IMG/VR virus record: IMGVR_UViG_3300022221_000004
Location: 1 to 36,764 of that record
Direction: 5' to 3' (one strand)
DNA length: 36,764 nucleotides
From: a virus
Both the position numbers and the translations under genes were made by a program. Under the pieces are notes generated by a model. It saw only the letters and a program-made list of their open reading frames with translations. It searched no databases and was not told the origin of the DNA. This document shows positions 23,774 to 30,574 of the stretch, in pieces; positions within the stretch are counted from its first letter, which is position 1; every line of letters begins with the position of its first letter.

Positions 23774-24154
23774 ATGGCAACTTATAGCGAACTATCACCA
23801 TTGGAACTAGACGAGGCAACAGATGAAAACGCATGGGAACTAATTGACTTCTTAAATGAAGATGGCAAAATAATGTCATTTGATTGTGATGTTAATTCCC
23901 ATAGACAACCAGGTGCAGGGCTGGCAGGTGAAACGATAGTTATAATTGATGTTATCATACCGTTGGCAGCTATCGACTACGCATGTGATCCAGAAGAAGA
24001 TATTAACAACCACTTTGAGGGTATGGCTTATGAGGAGCTAAACACAGAGCATGAGAAGCTAATACCAAAAGCCGAATTTATGGAATTAACAAATCCTCAA
24101 ATGGAGCAAAAAGCAACTATTGAGCAGTATAATAGATTTAATAAATTTTATTAG
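23774..24154 (+). CDS. Acidic hypothetical protein (126 aa)
   Basis: A 126-residue acidic protein, first gene after an internal promoter and directly before a methyltransferase gene. Notable segments are 'ENAWELIDFLNEDGK' and 'AGETIVIIDVIIPLAAIDYA' with two Cys. Strong negative charge is sometimes seen in DNA-mimic proteins, but there is no specific evidence for that here. Function unknown. Confidence 0.6.
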   Translation: MATYSELSPLELDEATDENAWELIDFLNEDGKIMSFDCDVNSHRQPGAGLAGETIVIIDVIIPLAAIDYACDPEEDINNHFEGMAYEELNTEHEKLIPKAEFMELTNPQMEQKATIEQYNRFNKFY

Positions 24155-24155
24155 T

Positions 24156-24767
24156 ATGAATGTATTAAACGGATATGCTGGCCTAGGAGGGAACGCTAAA
24201 TATTGGCAAGATTGCAATGTTGTAGCAGTTGAGAAAGACAGCAAAATAGCAGGAGTTTACAAAACAAATAATGCTAAACATAAAGTAATTATAGGCGATG
24301 TTATTGACCACTTGCTTAATAATTATCAAGATTATGATTTTATTTGGTTGTCTCCACCCTGTCAGGCAAATACAAGAATGATAAGAAGTGGCAGGAATAG
24401 AAAGCCAAGACTTCCAAGCTTAGAGTTATACGAGTTAAAAATATTTCTTGACTATAATTTTGACGGCAAATATGTTATAGAGAATGTTATCCCATATTAT
24501 GACCCACCAATCCATCCAACGGCAAAAATCGGCAGGCACTTGTTTTGGTCTAATTTCGATATATCAGATTTTAAAATGGAGCACCCTAAGAATTTTATAA
24601 ACATAGGCACGGCCAAAGGGTCAGAGCATCTAAAAGAGTGGTTAGGTATTAATTACGAGGGTAATATCTATTACGAGGGCAACCATGACCCATGCCAAGT
24701 ATTACGCAATTGCGTACACCCTAAAATTGGTAAACATGTATATGAATGCATGATTAAATCATTATAA
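24156..24767 (+). CDS. Compact DNA (cytosine-5) methyltransferase
   Basis: I start at ATG 24156; a TTG at 24120 lies within the previous gene. The 203-residue protein shows the SAM-binding motif I variant 'LNGYAGLGGNAKYW' (4-17), the catalytic motif 'SPPCQ' with Cys69, and 'VIENV' (motif VI, Glu109). It lacks a clear C-terminal QxRxR motif and recognition domain, so it is small for the family. It resembles phage-encoded minimal C5 methyltransferases that protect the genome from host restriction. It ends in TAATG. Confidence 0.8.
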   Translation: MNVLNGYAGLGGNAKYWQDCNVVAVEKDSKIAGVYKTNNAKHKVIIGDVIDHLLNNYQDYDFIWLSPPCQANTRMIRSGRNRKPRLPSLELYELKIFLDYNFDGKYVIENVIPYYDPPIHPTAKIGRHLFWSNFDISDFKMEHPKNFINIGTAKGSEHLKEWLGINYEGNIYYEGNHDPCQVLRNCVHPKIGKHVYECMIKSL

Positions 24768-25069
24768 TGAGCAAATACTACTATCATAACGACCCACTAT
24801 TTCAGCAAGAATGCTTTACACTTGATTACTGGAAAGAATTTATGCAGGATAAAGACTTAAAAAGTTTTACTATACTGGAGGCTAAAATGGTGAAAAATAG
24901 TCATGAATTTTATTGCTCTGAGCTTATGGCTGTAGGGCTAACAAAAGAGTCTTGTGGGAGTACTGAATGCGATACCTACGACCCTAGGAATGGTGTCCGT
25001 GGGAGGTGCAGGTATCATAGAAACACTTACGAGCCTACAGATATAGAGAAAATATTAAAAATAAATTAG
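24767..25069 (+). CDS. Cys-containing hypothetical protein after methyltransferase
   Basis: A 100-residue protein starting at TAATG after the methyltransferase. The C-terminal half has several Cys (in 'EFYCSEL', 'KESCGSTECD' and 'GRCRYHR') that could bind a metal ion. The tight coupling suggests functional linkage to DNA modification, such as target recognition, but this is inference. Confidence 0.55.
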   Translation: MSKYYYHNDPLFQQECFTLDYWKEFMQDKDLKSFTILEAKMVKNSHEFYCSELMAVGLTKESCGSTECDTYDPRNGVRGRCRYHRNTYEPTDIEKILKIN

Positions 25070-25077
25070 GGATAAGA

Positions 25078-25108
25078 TTTGAATATTTAAAATATTAAAG
25101 TATATTTG
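25078..25108 (+). promoter_or_regulatory. Consensus Bacteroidota promoter
   Basis: TTTG (25078-25081), 19 bp, TATATTTG (25101-25108): exact match to the Bacteroidota housekeeping consensus. The ATG of the 50-residue regulator gene begins 4 bases downstream, so the transcript would have almost no leader. Confidence 0.8.
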
Positions 25109-25112
25109 AGTT

Positions 25113-25265
25113 ATGGAGACAGTTAAAGTAGATAAAACAAAACTAATTACAGTTAGAAACTTTGCTAAAAAGAAGAATTTAACCGTTCAGCAAATATATA
25201 ACTGGATAAGGGATGAAAAAGTTAAGCACACCAGCATAGATGGCATTAAGTTTATTGTCCTTTGA
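25113..25265 (+). CDS. Small HTH DNA-binding protein (50 aa, MerR/excisionase-like)
   Basis: A short gene with its own consensus promoter. The 50-residue product contains 'LITVRNFAKKKNLTVQQIYN' followed by 'WIRDEKVKH' and a strand end 'SIDGIKFIVL': a winged helix-turn-helix of the type found in excisionases and MerR-like proteins ('...VSQVAKxLxVSxxTVYxWIxxGxL...'). It sits immediately before the replication initiator, so it probably controls early transcription or the initiator gene. Confidence 0.75.
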   Translation: METVKVDKTKLITVRNFAKKKNLTVQQIYNWIRDEKVKHTSIDGIKFIVL

Positions 25266-25315
25266 TTTTTTTTGTTAATAAATTTTAATGTTTAAAACTA
25301 TACAATCTGTAAGTA

Positions 25316-26029
25316 ATGGCTGACAATAAAAAATCTTTTCTCCTTTATTGTGATTTAATACACACGATTGAGAAGATGCCAAAAGAAAAAGCTGGCGAGT
25401 TGTTTCTAACAATTTTAGAGTATGTAAATGATAAAAACCCAGAACCTAAAGACATGATAGTCTCGTTAGTTTTCGAGCCAATAAAGCAAAATTTAAAAAG
25501 AGATTTAAAGAAATATGAATCTATCGTTAACAGAAATAAGGTCAATGGAGCAAAAGGAGGCAGGCCAGCAAAACCCAAAAAACCCAGTGGGTTATTTGGA
25601 AACCCAAAGAAACCCAAAAAAGCCGATATAGATAATGATACAGATACAGATATAGTAAAAGAAAATAAAGAACAACTAAGGGAGGTTAAATTTTCTAAAG
25701 AAGTTGAAAATTGTTTTCTTGAATGCCTTTGCTTTTTTGAAAAACATTTACACCCCGCCGATCTGAAAGCTGAAGAAAGATGGAAGGACACTATTGACAA
25801 ATTAAACAGAATTGAAAAAATACCTTTTGAGCAAATTGTCACAATTGTAAGAAGAACCAAGGCTGACGATTTTTGGTCTAAGCAATTTCTAACCTTGCCA
25901 AAACTCAGGAAAAAGAACGGCGAGGGATTAATGTATATTTTAGTATTTAACGAAAGATTTAAAAATAATGGAAGAGATGAAATCAAACAACTTGCAAAAA
26001 TCGCAGTCGAGCAGTATCCAGACATTTAA
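25316..26029 (+). CDS. Replication initiation protein (DUF6291/lambda O-like role)
   Basis: A 237-residue protein. The N-terminal part (residues 1-75: 'FLLYCDLIHTIEKMPKEKAG', 'LVFEPIKQNLKRDL') resembles DUF6291-type phage replication proteins. A linker follows ('NGAKGGRPAKPKKPSG', 'GNPKKPKKADIDNDTDTD', residues 77-113) that carries DNA repeats in its coding sequence, and a C-terminal helical domain with 'FWSKQFLTLPKLRKKNGEGL' resembles helicase-loader/DnaD-type regions. Lambda O has the same layout: a DNA-binding domain, origin in the linker-coding DNA, then a helicase-recruiting domain. Confidence 0.68.
   Translation: MADNKKSFLLYCDLIHTIEKMPKEKAGELFLTILEYVNDKNPEPKDMIVSLVFEPIKQNLKRDLKKYESIVNRNKVNGAKGGRPAKPKKPSGLFGNPKKPKKADIDNDTDTDIVKENKEQLREVKFSKEVENCFLECLCFFEKHLHPADLKAEERWKDTIDKLNRIEKIPFEQIVTIVRRTKADDFWSKQFLTLPKLRKKNGEGLMYILVFNERFKNNGRDEIKQLAKIAVEQYPDI
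25572..25655 (+). other. Putative replication origin (iterons + GATANN repeats)
   Basis: AACCCA occurs in direct orientation at 25572, 25581, 25601 and 25611, plus one inverted TGGGTT (25588-25593) that forms a palindrome with its neighbour. Directly downstream, five GATANN hexamers (about 25625-25655) form an AT-rich tandem stretch that could be the unwinding element. All lie inside the initiator coding sequence, as in lambdoid origins. Confidence 0.55.
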
Positions 26030-26273
26030 CCAGCCAAAGATTTTGGCCAGCTTGTGTAAAGCGGTTGAAAGAACAGGAAGCGAAAAGACAGACATACCAG
26101 CAATCCTGAAAGATGTTGCTGAGGAGTTCCCAACGATGACAACGGACGAGGTTTGCAAAGCAATACGCAAAGGGTCGTTAGGGGTGTATGGTAAGACCTA
26201 TAAGCTCACAACGCAAGAAGTTTGCATCTGGATAAGAGAACATAAAAAATCACTACCAATGAAAATAAAATAA
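25968..26273 (+). CDS. Replication-associated hypothetical protein (101 aa)
   Basis: A 101-residue protein overlapping the initiator gene by 62 bases in another frame. The C-terminal half has 'TTDEVCKAIRKGSLGVYGKTYKLTTQEVCIWI' type sequence, seen here as 'GVYGKTYKLTTQEVCIWIRE'. Position and this motif suggest a helper of the initiator in Bacteroidota phages (DUF6633-like in general appearance). No enzymatic motif is visible. Confidence 0.6.
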   Translation: MEEMKSNNLQKSQSSSIQTFNQPKILASLCKAVERTGSEKTDIPAILKDVAEEFPTMTTDEVCKAIRKGSLGVYGKTYKLTTQEVCIWIREHKKSLPMKIK

Positions 26274-26275
26274 TT

Positions 26276-26401
26276 ATGACAAAGTTTATAGATAATACTA
26301 AAAGAAGAAAGAAGGAAAGAAGACAGTGTTCCGCAAAAAAATTGGTGAGAATACTGTTATTTCTCCAACTATGTCTCGTCCTGAAAGTTATGATAATGTA
26401 G
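26276..26401 (+). CDS. Upstream frame of a possible frameshifted gene
   Basis: This open frame starts at ATG 26276 and encodes a very basic N-terminus (MTKFIDNTKRRKKERRQC) to Lys22, after which the frame gives an improbable hydrophobic tail before TAG 26399-26401. At A_AAA_AAA (26335-26341) a -1 shift would join it to the frame ending at 26511, giving a 78-residue protein. Either the shift is programmed or the gene is damaged or mis-assembled. Confidence 0.4.
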   Translation: MTKFIDNTKRRKKERRQCSAKKLVRILLFLQLCLVLKVMIM

Positions 26402-26511
26402 AATTCATTAGACATGATAAAATTTATGGAGATATATTCTTTGCTTGGGGAAATGCAGAGGAAGACAATTTTACCATCTTCTTTGGTGAACGAGGAAATG
26501 AATTTGATTAG
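26326..26511 (+). CDS. Small acidic protein body (GTG start or frameshifted)
   Basis: A 61-residue frame that begins only at GTG 26326; the upstream in-frame codons reach TAA at 26299 without an ATG. Its content ('ENTVISPTMSRPESYDN', 'DKIYGDIFFAWGNAEEDN') looks like a normal soluble protein. The better-supported start may be ATG 26276 through a -1 shift. Function unknown. Confidence 0.5.
   Translation: MFRKKIGENTVISPTMSRPESYDNVEFIRHDKIYGDIFFAWGNAEEDNFTIFFGERGNEFD
26335..26341 (+). other. Candidate -1 frameshift site A_AAA_AAA
   Basis: Seven As sit in the zero frame as GCA AAA AAA, the exact slippery arrangement used at the tail chaperone. Codon phase changes by -1 between the frame of 26276 and that of 26511. 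Confidence 0.4.
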
Positions 26512-26513
26512 AT

Positions 26514-26939
26514 ATGATAGCCGACCAACTAAAAGAATTTGTAAAAGAAAATTACAGCGAAAAAACAGAAGTTGTGAATTTCAGGAGTATTATAAAAACC
26601 TTAAACGAAGGTAAATTTATCAACAAAGAAATATTGCTTAACGATCTTATTGCTTTTATTTCGTTTAATGATAATTTTATAAACTCCTTATCTCACGGGT
26701 TAATATTGGCTGGGGCTTCTTACGAAGGCTATAAATACATAGTTGAGCAGTATGAGAAGCAAGCACCGCCAATGCATGAGCTTCTAAGCTTCACAGAAGA
26801 GCTAATAGATGCCGCCACGCAACGAATTAATGAAAAAGGTGTGGATACACCAAGATATAATAAAAGTTGCTTAGATGCGCTTAAAATGGCTTATGTGAGA
26901 CACGAGGAAGAAATACAGGAAATAATAAATAATACCTAA
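26514..26939 (+). CDS. Helical hypothetical protein (141 aa)
   Basis: A 141-residue protein starting 2 bp after the previous stop. It is mostly helical: 'IIKTLNEGKFINKEILLNDL', 'SFNDNFINSLSHGLILAGAS' and a charged C-terminal helix pair with 'LLSFTEELIDAATQRINEKG'. No motif is recognised. It is the last gene before a hairpin-rich gap and a weak terminator. Confidence 0.6.
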   Translation: MIADQLKEFVKENYSEKTEVVNFRSIIKTLNEGKFINKEILLNDLIAFISFNDNFINSLSHGLILAGASYEGYKYIVEQYEKQAPPMHELLSFTEELIDAATQRINEKGVDTPRYNKSCLDALKMAYVRHEEEIQEIINNT

Positions 26940-26995
26940 TACCTAATAGCAACGGCTGCGGCTATGAAGCGTTTGAGGTACGAAAATGATTTTAT

Positions 26996-27016
26996 AGCCT
27001 GTGTTATAGGCTTTTT
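26996..27016 (+). terminator. Weak intrinsic terminator
   Basis: AGCCT (26996-27000) pairs with AGGCT (27008-27012), followed by a T-rich run. It lies in the 96-bp gap before the second methyltransferase. That gap also holds a repeated ACCTAAT and the GC-richer segment at 26949-26964. Confidence 0.5.
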
Positions 27017-27035
27017 ATTTGATTAACGAGATAAT

Positions 27036-28094
27036 ATGAAACATAGATTTAATTACGAATGGACTTTGAAAGATGCAAAGTTTACAAAAGATAAGGGAAC
27101 AGTTTTTAGTTGTTTTGCGTGTGGTGGCGGTTCTACTATGGGTTATAAATTAGCTGGTTTTGATGCATTAGGATGCAATGAGATTGACCCAAAGATGATA
27201 GAAGCATACAAAGCTAACCACAACCCAAAGTATGCTTATTTAGAGCCTATACAAACCTTTAAACTTAGAAAGGATTTACCCAAAGAATTATACAGCCTTG
27301 ATATTTTGGATGGTTCGCCACCTTGCAGTAGTTTTTCTATGGCTGGAAATCGTGAAAAAGATTGGGGAAAAGAAAAGAAATTTAGAGAAGGACAAGCAGA
27401 GCAGGTTTTGGATAACTTATTTTTTGATTTTATAGACCTTGCAAAAGAATTACAACCAAAAGTTGTAGTTGCTGAGAATGTAAAAGGATTACTGCAAGGA
27501 GATGCAAAGGAATATGTTAGAAAAATATACAGGGAATTTGATTTAGCCGGATACTATGTACAACACTTTTTAGTTGATGGCTCAAAAATGGGAGTGCCAC
27601 AAAAAAGAGAACGTGTATTTTTTATAGCATTTAGAAAAGATTTAGCTGAACCATTTTTAAAACAAATGGATTTATTTACGGTTGCTCCTGAAATAATAAT
27701 TGATTTTAAAGAGCCTGAAATAACATACAAAGAAATAAGACAAACTGAAGGCAATGAAAATGCACTTGGATTAAGCCCAATGATTAGAAAGTATTGGCTA
27801 CTTTGTGAAGCTGGGAATAGTTTTAGTAGTGTACACCCCAAAGGAAGTTACTTTAATGAAATTAAACTACACCCGGATAAAGTACTGCCAACGATTAGAG
27901 CAAATGGATTGCCTTATGATTATGAAATTGAAAGGACTTTGTTTGATGATGAATGTAAAAAGGCTGGAAGCTACCCAATGGACTATAATTTTTGTAGAAA
28001 CAAACCTGTTTACTTAATTGGTATGAGTGTACCACCAGTAATGACTGCACAAATAGCAACTGAGATTTATAACCAGTGGCTCAATTGCCTATAA
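27036..28094 (+). CDS. DNA (cytosine-5) methyltransferase, full length
   Basis: A 352-residue C5 methyltransferase with motifs in canonical order: motif I 'FSCFACGGGSTMG' (24-36), motif IV 'GSPPCSSFS' with catalytic Cys97, motif VI 'AENV' (Glu147), motif VIII 'QKRERVFFIAFR' (189-200), a target-recognition region (about 220-310) and motif X 'GMSVPPVMTAQIATEIYNQW' near the end. It transfers a methyl group from SAM to cytosine C5, presumably to escape restriction. It stands alone between a terminator and the first 46-bp repeat; no restriction enzyme gene is visible, so it is an orphan. Confidence 0.92.
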   Translation: MKHRFNYEWTLKDAKFTKDKGTVFSCFACGGGSTMGYKLAGFDALGCNEIDPKMIEAYKANHNPKYAYLEPIQTFKLRKDLPKELYSLDILDGSPPCSSFSMAGNREKDWGKEKKFREGQAEQVLDNLFFDFIDLAKELQPKVVVAENVKGLLQGDAKEYVRKIYREFDLAGYYVQHFLVDGSKMGVPQKRERVFFIAFRKDLAEPFLKQMDLFTVAPEIIIDFKEPEITYKEIRQTEGNENALGLSPMIRKYWLLCEAGNSFSSVHPKGSYFNEIKLHPDKVLPTIRANGLPYDYEIERTLFDDECKKAGSYPMDYNFCRNKPVYLIGMSVPPVMTAQIATEIYNQWLNCL

Positions 28095-28138
28095 CACATG
28101 GATAATAGTAATACTATTTACTGGCAGATAATGGGAAC
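28093..28138 (+). repeat. 46-bp dispersed element, copy 1 (with 15-codon ORF)
   Basis: Runs from AACAC to GGGAAC. It begins 1 bp inside the methyltransferase stop codon region and contains an ORF 28098-28145 encoding MDNSNTIYWQIMGTI. Same length as copies at 30573, 33865 and 35446, with no indels. Eighteen bases after the core the helicase N-half begins. Confidence 0.88.
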
Positions 28139-28155
28139 TATATAAAACAAAAAAC

Positions 28156-28653
28156 ATGGCAGAAATAATAAATTCTTTAAAAGATATATTAAACGGCAAT
28201 CAAAAGCTTACGGACGATAATTTTAAATTCAACAAGCCGTCGGACTTTGAGAAAGAGCTAGATTACTACGCAAAGCACGGGCAAACACACGGCACAACAA
28301 CACACTTTCATTCGCTTGATCCTTATTTAAAATGGCGAGATGGCTTTTTTTATGGCCTGACAGGCTATCCAGGTTGTTTTTATGGAGGACAGAAAGTCCA
28401 CACAAAAAGCGGTGTAAAATGCATCAAGGATATAAAGGCTGGTGAATACGTATTATCGCATAACCATAAGAACAAAGTCAATGAATGGCGCATGGTCACA
28501 GACACCCACAAATTCAAGGAGCACAAAGACCGTTTGTTTGAAATTAAGCTAAAGGATGGCACAAAAATAAGGGTAACAGAAAACCACGAGTTTTTTAATG
28601 GGCACAAGTATGTGAAAATTAAAGATATTTTGCTATCTTTAAATAAAAAATGA
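28156..28653 (+). CDS. DnaB-like helicase N-half with split-intein N-fragment
   Basis: A 165-residue protein. Residues 1-73 are N-extein, ending in 'FFYGLTGYPG', the first half of a Walker A loop. Cys74 (codon 28375-28377) is intein residue 1. The intein N-fragment (74-165) has block A (C...VHTKSGVKCIKDIKAG), and block B with the TxxH pattern in 'VTENHEFF' (Thr141, His144), then stops after 'KYVKIKDILLS'. On its own it lacks the GKS lysine and cannot bind ATP. It must ligate to the C-half at 29168 by trans-splicing. The stop overlaps the HNH gene by ATGA. Confidence 0.92.
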   Translation: MAEIINSLKDILNGNQKLTDDNFKFNKPSDFEKELDYYAKHGQTHGTTTHFHSLDPYLKWRDGFFYGLTGYPGCFYGGQKVHTKSGVKCIKDIKAGEYVLSHNHKNKVNEWRMVTDTHKFKEHKDRLFEIKLKDGTKIRVTENHEFFNGHKYVKIKDILLSLNKK

Positions 28654-29186
28654 AAAAAACGTGGAAAAGAATACCTAATTATAGGGGATACTTGGCCTCT
28701 TCTGAGGGTGAAATATTAACATTTAACTGGAAGGGTTCAGGCCAAAGAAGGGTAATGAAGCCAGCACTAGATAACTGCGGTTATATGAGAACAATGCTAA
28801 AGCGTAATGATGGTATAACACACACAATAAAAGTACACAGAATTATAGCGAGTGCCTTTATTCCTAATCCTGAAAATTTGCCACAAGTTAATCACTTGAA
28901 TGGGATTAGGAATGATAATAGGGTTAAAAACTTAGAATGGTGTACGGCCTCGCAAAATGCCAAGCACTCATACTTTTTAAAAAGAAGTTCACAAATTGGC
29001 GAGAAAAACCCAGCATCTATATTAACAGAAAAGGACGTTTTGGAGATAAGGGCAAATTATGTGTATGGGCGAAAGTCAAGACATGAGGCAGGCGAAACCA
29101 AAACACAAATAGCAAAGCGTTACGGATGTACCGTACACGCAATTAAAAGAGTAATACAAGGAACAACATGGAGGCACCTATTATAA
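28650..29186 (+). CDS. HNH homing endonuclease (NUMOD4) between intein halves
   Basis: A 178-residue protein. An N-terminal NUMOD4 module ('WKRIPNYRGYLASSEGEI', 5-22) precedes an HNH core: His63 in 'VHRIIASAF', 'VNHLNGIRNDN' with His82 and Asn90, 'NLEWCTASQNAKHS' (94-107). A helix-turn-helix near residues 151-176 ('KTQIAKRYGCTVHAIKRVIQ') probably reads DNA. It is in a different frame from both helicase halves and overlaps each (4 and 19 bases), so it is a free-standing gene and not part of a contiguous intein. It would cut alleles lacking the intein and spread the split gene. Confidence 0.9.
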   Translation: MKKTWKRIPNYRGYLASSEGEILTFNWKGSGQRRVMKPALDNCGYMRTMLKRNDGITHTIKVHRIIASAFIPNPENLPQVNHLNGIRNDNRVKNLEWCTASQNAKHSYFLKRSSQIGEKNPASILTEKDVLEIRANYVYGRKSRHEAGETKTQIAKRYGCTVHAIKRVIQGTTWRHLL

Positions 29187-30010
29187 ATATTGAAGATATT
29201 GAGTCGTTTAAGGAGATTGAATATGAGACAACCTACGATTTAACAGTTGAAGAAAACAGCAACTATTATTTAGCCACAGAATCAGCCCCTATATTGGTTC
29301 ATAATTCAGGAAAATCTTCTTTCTCAATTCAGCTAATATTAAACAGGGTAATTAAAGAGGGAGTGAAAGCTGCAATGTACACGCCAGAGAATTACCCAGT
29401 TGAGGACGTTGTGGAAGAATTGCTATTGATGTTTACAGGGAAACACCCTTCTTTTGGCCATAAAAGACAGCTAACAGATCAAGAAAGGAACGAGGCTATT
29501 AGTCACCTGTCAAAATACATAACTATTATTAGCTCTGATAAAACGCCATGTGTTAATGATGTGCTGAATGCATTCAATGTTCTGAACGACAAGAAAGACC
29601 ATAAAATATTCTTAATCGACCCGTTTAATTCGTTGGTAGAGGGCACAAGCCAAAATATGGTATCAGAGTACTTAAAAATGGCATTGACAGAATTTAAGTT
29701 GTTTGCTGTTAATTCTCAATCTTCGCTAGTAGTTGCAGAACACCCAAAGGCAGCAGATAATTTGGATTCAAGGCCTGAGCCGTCGCCCTCCAGGATGTAT
29801 GGCGGATCGATGTGGTGGAACAAGTGCGATTGTATATTCTCTGTAGATAGAGACATGTTTGACTCAACAAATCCAGAGGTAATAATAAAGGTTTGGAAGA
29901 TGAAAAAACAAAGGCTTATGGGTCAGCCAGGGGAAGAAATATTATATTACGATAAAGAAAAATGTCAATATCATGAGCGCAACAACTTTGATTTGGGCAA
30001 TGAGGGTTAA
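29168..30010 (+). CDS. DnaB-like helicase C-half with split-intein C-fragment
   Basis: A 280-residue protein. Residues 1-46 are the intein C-fragment, with block F 'TTYDLTVEENSNYYLA' and block G 'ILVHN' ending in His45-Asn46; Ser47 is the +1 residue (codon 29306-29308). The C-extein begins SGKSS, completing the Walker A loop as GYPG-SGKS. Downstream are 'YTPENYP' (Glu74), Walker B 'KIFLIDPF' (Asp151), 'VVAEHPK' (His192) and 'RMYGGSMWWNKCDCIFSVDR', in the order of DnaB/T7-type helicases. The spliced protein would be 307 residues and act as the replicative helicase. In block F the usual His is replaced by Ser31. Confidence 0.92.
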   Translation: MEAPIINIEDIESFKEIEYETTYDLTVEENSNYYLATESAPILVHNSGKSSFSIQLILNRVIKEGVKAAMYTPENYPVEDVVEELLLMFTGKHPSFGHKRQLTDQERNEAISHLSKYITIISSDKTPCVNDVLNAFNVLNDKKDHKIFLIDPFNSLVEGTSQNMVSEYLKMALTEFKLFAVNSQSSLVVAEHPKAADNLDSRPEPSPSRMYGGSMWWNKCDCIFSVDRDMFDSTNPEVIIKVWKMKKQRLMGQPGEEILYYDKEKCQYHERNNFDLGNEG

Positions 30011-30031
30011 GCGCAGTTAAATATATAAACT

Positions 30032-30268
30032 ATGAATTATAAAGAAAGACAACTAGACTATTTAGAAACAGTAGCGGAAGAAATTAATCTAATGATGGGT
30101 TTGAAAACTGAGGTAGTTAACGAAGCTATTGAAGTAGATACTATTGCTGGCAGAATGAAATTTAAGGTAGGGTTTGGGGAATTAATGCAAGACGTTTACC
30201 GATTCATTTATTGCTATGGCACAAGGCTGCATAAATACGGAATAGAACAGCGTATTAATTGCGCCTAA
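30032..30268 (+). CDS. Small hypothetical protein (78 aa)
   Basis: A 78-residue protein 21 bp after the helicase C-half. It has a helix 'RQLDYLETVAEEINLMMG' and 'GRMKFKVGFGELMQDVYRFI'. It ends in GCC TAA TG, the tail seen on several genes in this region. Function unknown. Confidence 0.55.
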   Translation: MNYKERQLDYLETVAEEINLMMGLKTEVVNEAIEVDTIAGRMKFKVGFGELMQDVYRFIYCYGTRLHKYGIEQRINCA

Positions 30269-30373
30269 TGATTTGGCTAAGAAGCGTAGCCTAAGAAATG
30301 AACGCTTCAATTTATTACTAAACTTGGTTGGCAATGCTTTTTAGCCTTTGTTACCCACCGTTAATTTATTAAA
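30269..30373 (+). other. Hairpin-rich noncoding segment
   Basis: No gene is visible here. GGCTA (30275-30279) pairs with TAGCC (30287-30291). GAAGCG (30281-30286), in the loop of that hairpin, can instead pair with CGCTTC (30303-30308), so the RNA or single-stranded DNA could switch between two folds. It follows a CCTAATG gene end. Confidence 0.5.
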
Positions 30374-30574
30374 ATGAAACAACATATATATTTTAGAGAA
30401 GATTTACAAGAACTAAAAACCCTACCAATTAATGAACCTAACTGTTATTACTTAGGCGAACATGAAAAAAAAGAACTGGACACATTTAGAAAGTTTCTTA
30501 AAATTAGGCCATCTTCATTTATAGAACTAAGTAGGAAAGTGAAAAATGGTGACTTTAGACCTAATGGGGGGTAA
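30374..30574 (+). CDS. Small hypothetical protein (66 aa)
   Basis: A 66-residue protein with 'LGEHEKKELDTFRKFLKIRP' and a basic end. It lies between a hairpin-rich gap and repeat copy 2. No family is recognised. Confidence 0.5.
   Translation: MKQHIYFREDLQELKTLPINEPNCYYLGEHEKKELDTFRKFLKIRPSSFIELSRKVKNGDFRPNGG

Noticed and set aside
25113-25265. Excisionase of a temperate phage
   Set aside because: The HTH is excisionase-like, but no integrase, attachment site or lysogeny repressor was found, so a transcription regulator is more likely.
25345-26025. 226-codon open frame on the minus strand
   Set aside because: It mirrors the initiator gene almost exactly and has a hydrophobic, Ser/Phe-rich composition typical of antisense translation in AT-rich DNA.
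24156-28094. A complete restriction-modification system
   Set aside because: Two methyltransferases are present but no restriction endonuclease motif was found near either; the HNH protein is better explained as a homing enzyme.
28156-30010. A contiguous intein interrupted by frameshifts or sequencing errors
   Set aside because: The three genes are in three different frames, each with its own ATG and stop at short overlaps, and the HNH gene has complete NUMOD4 and HTH ends. Two simultaneous errors exactly at such junctions are unlikely.
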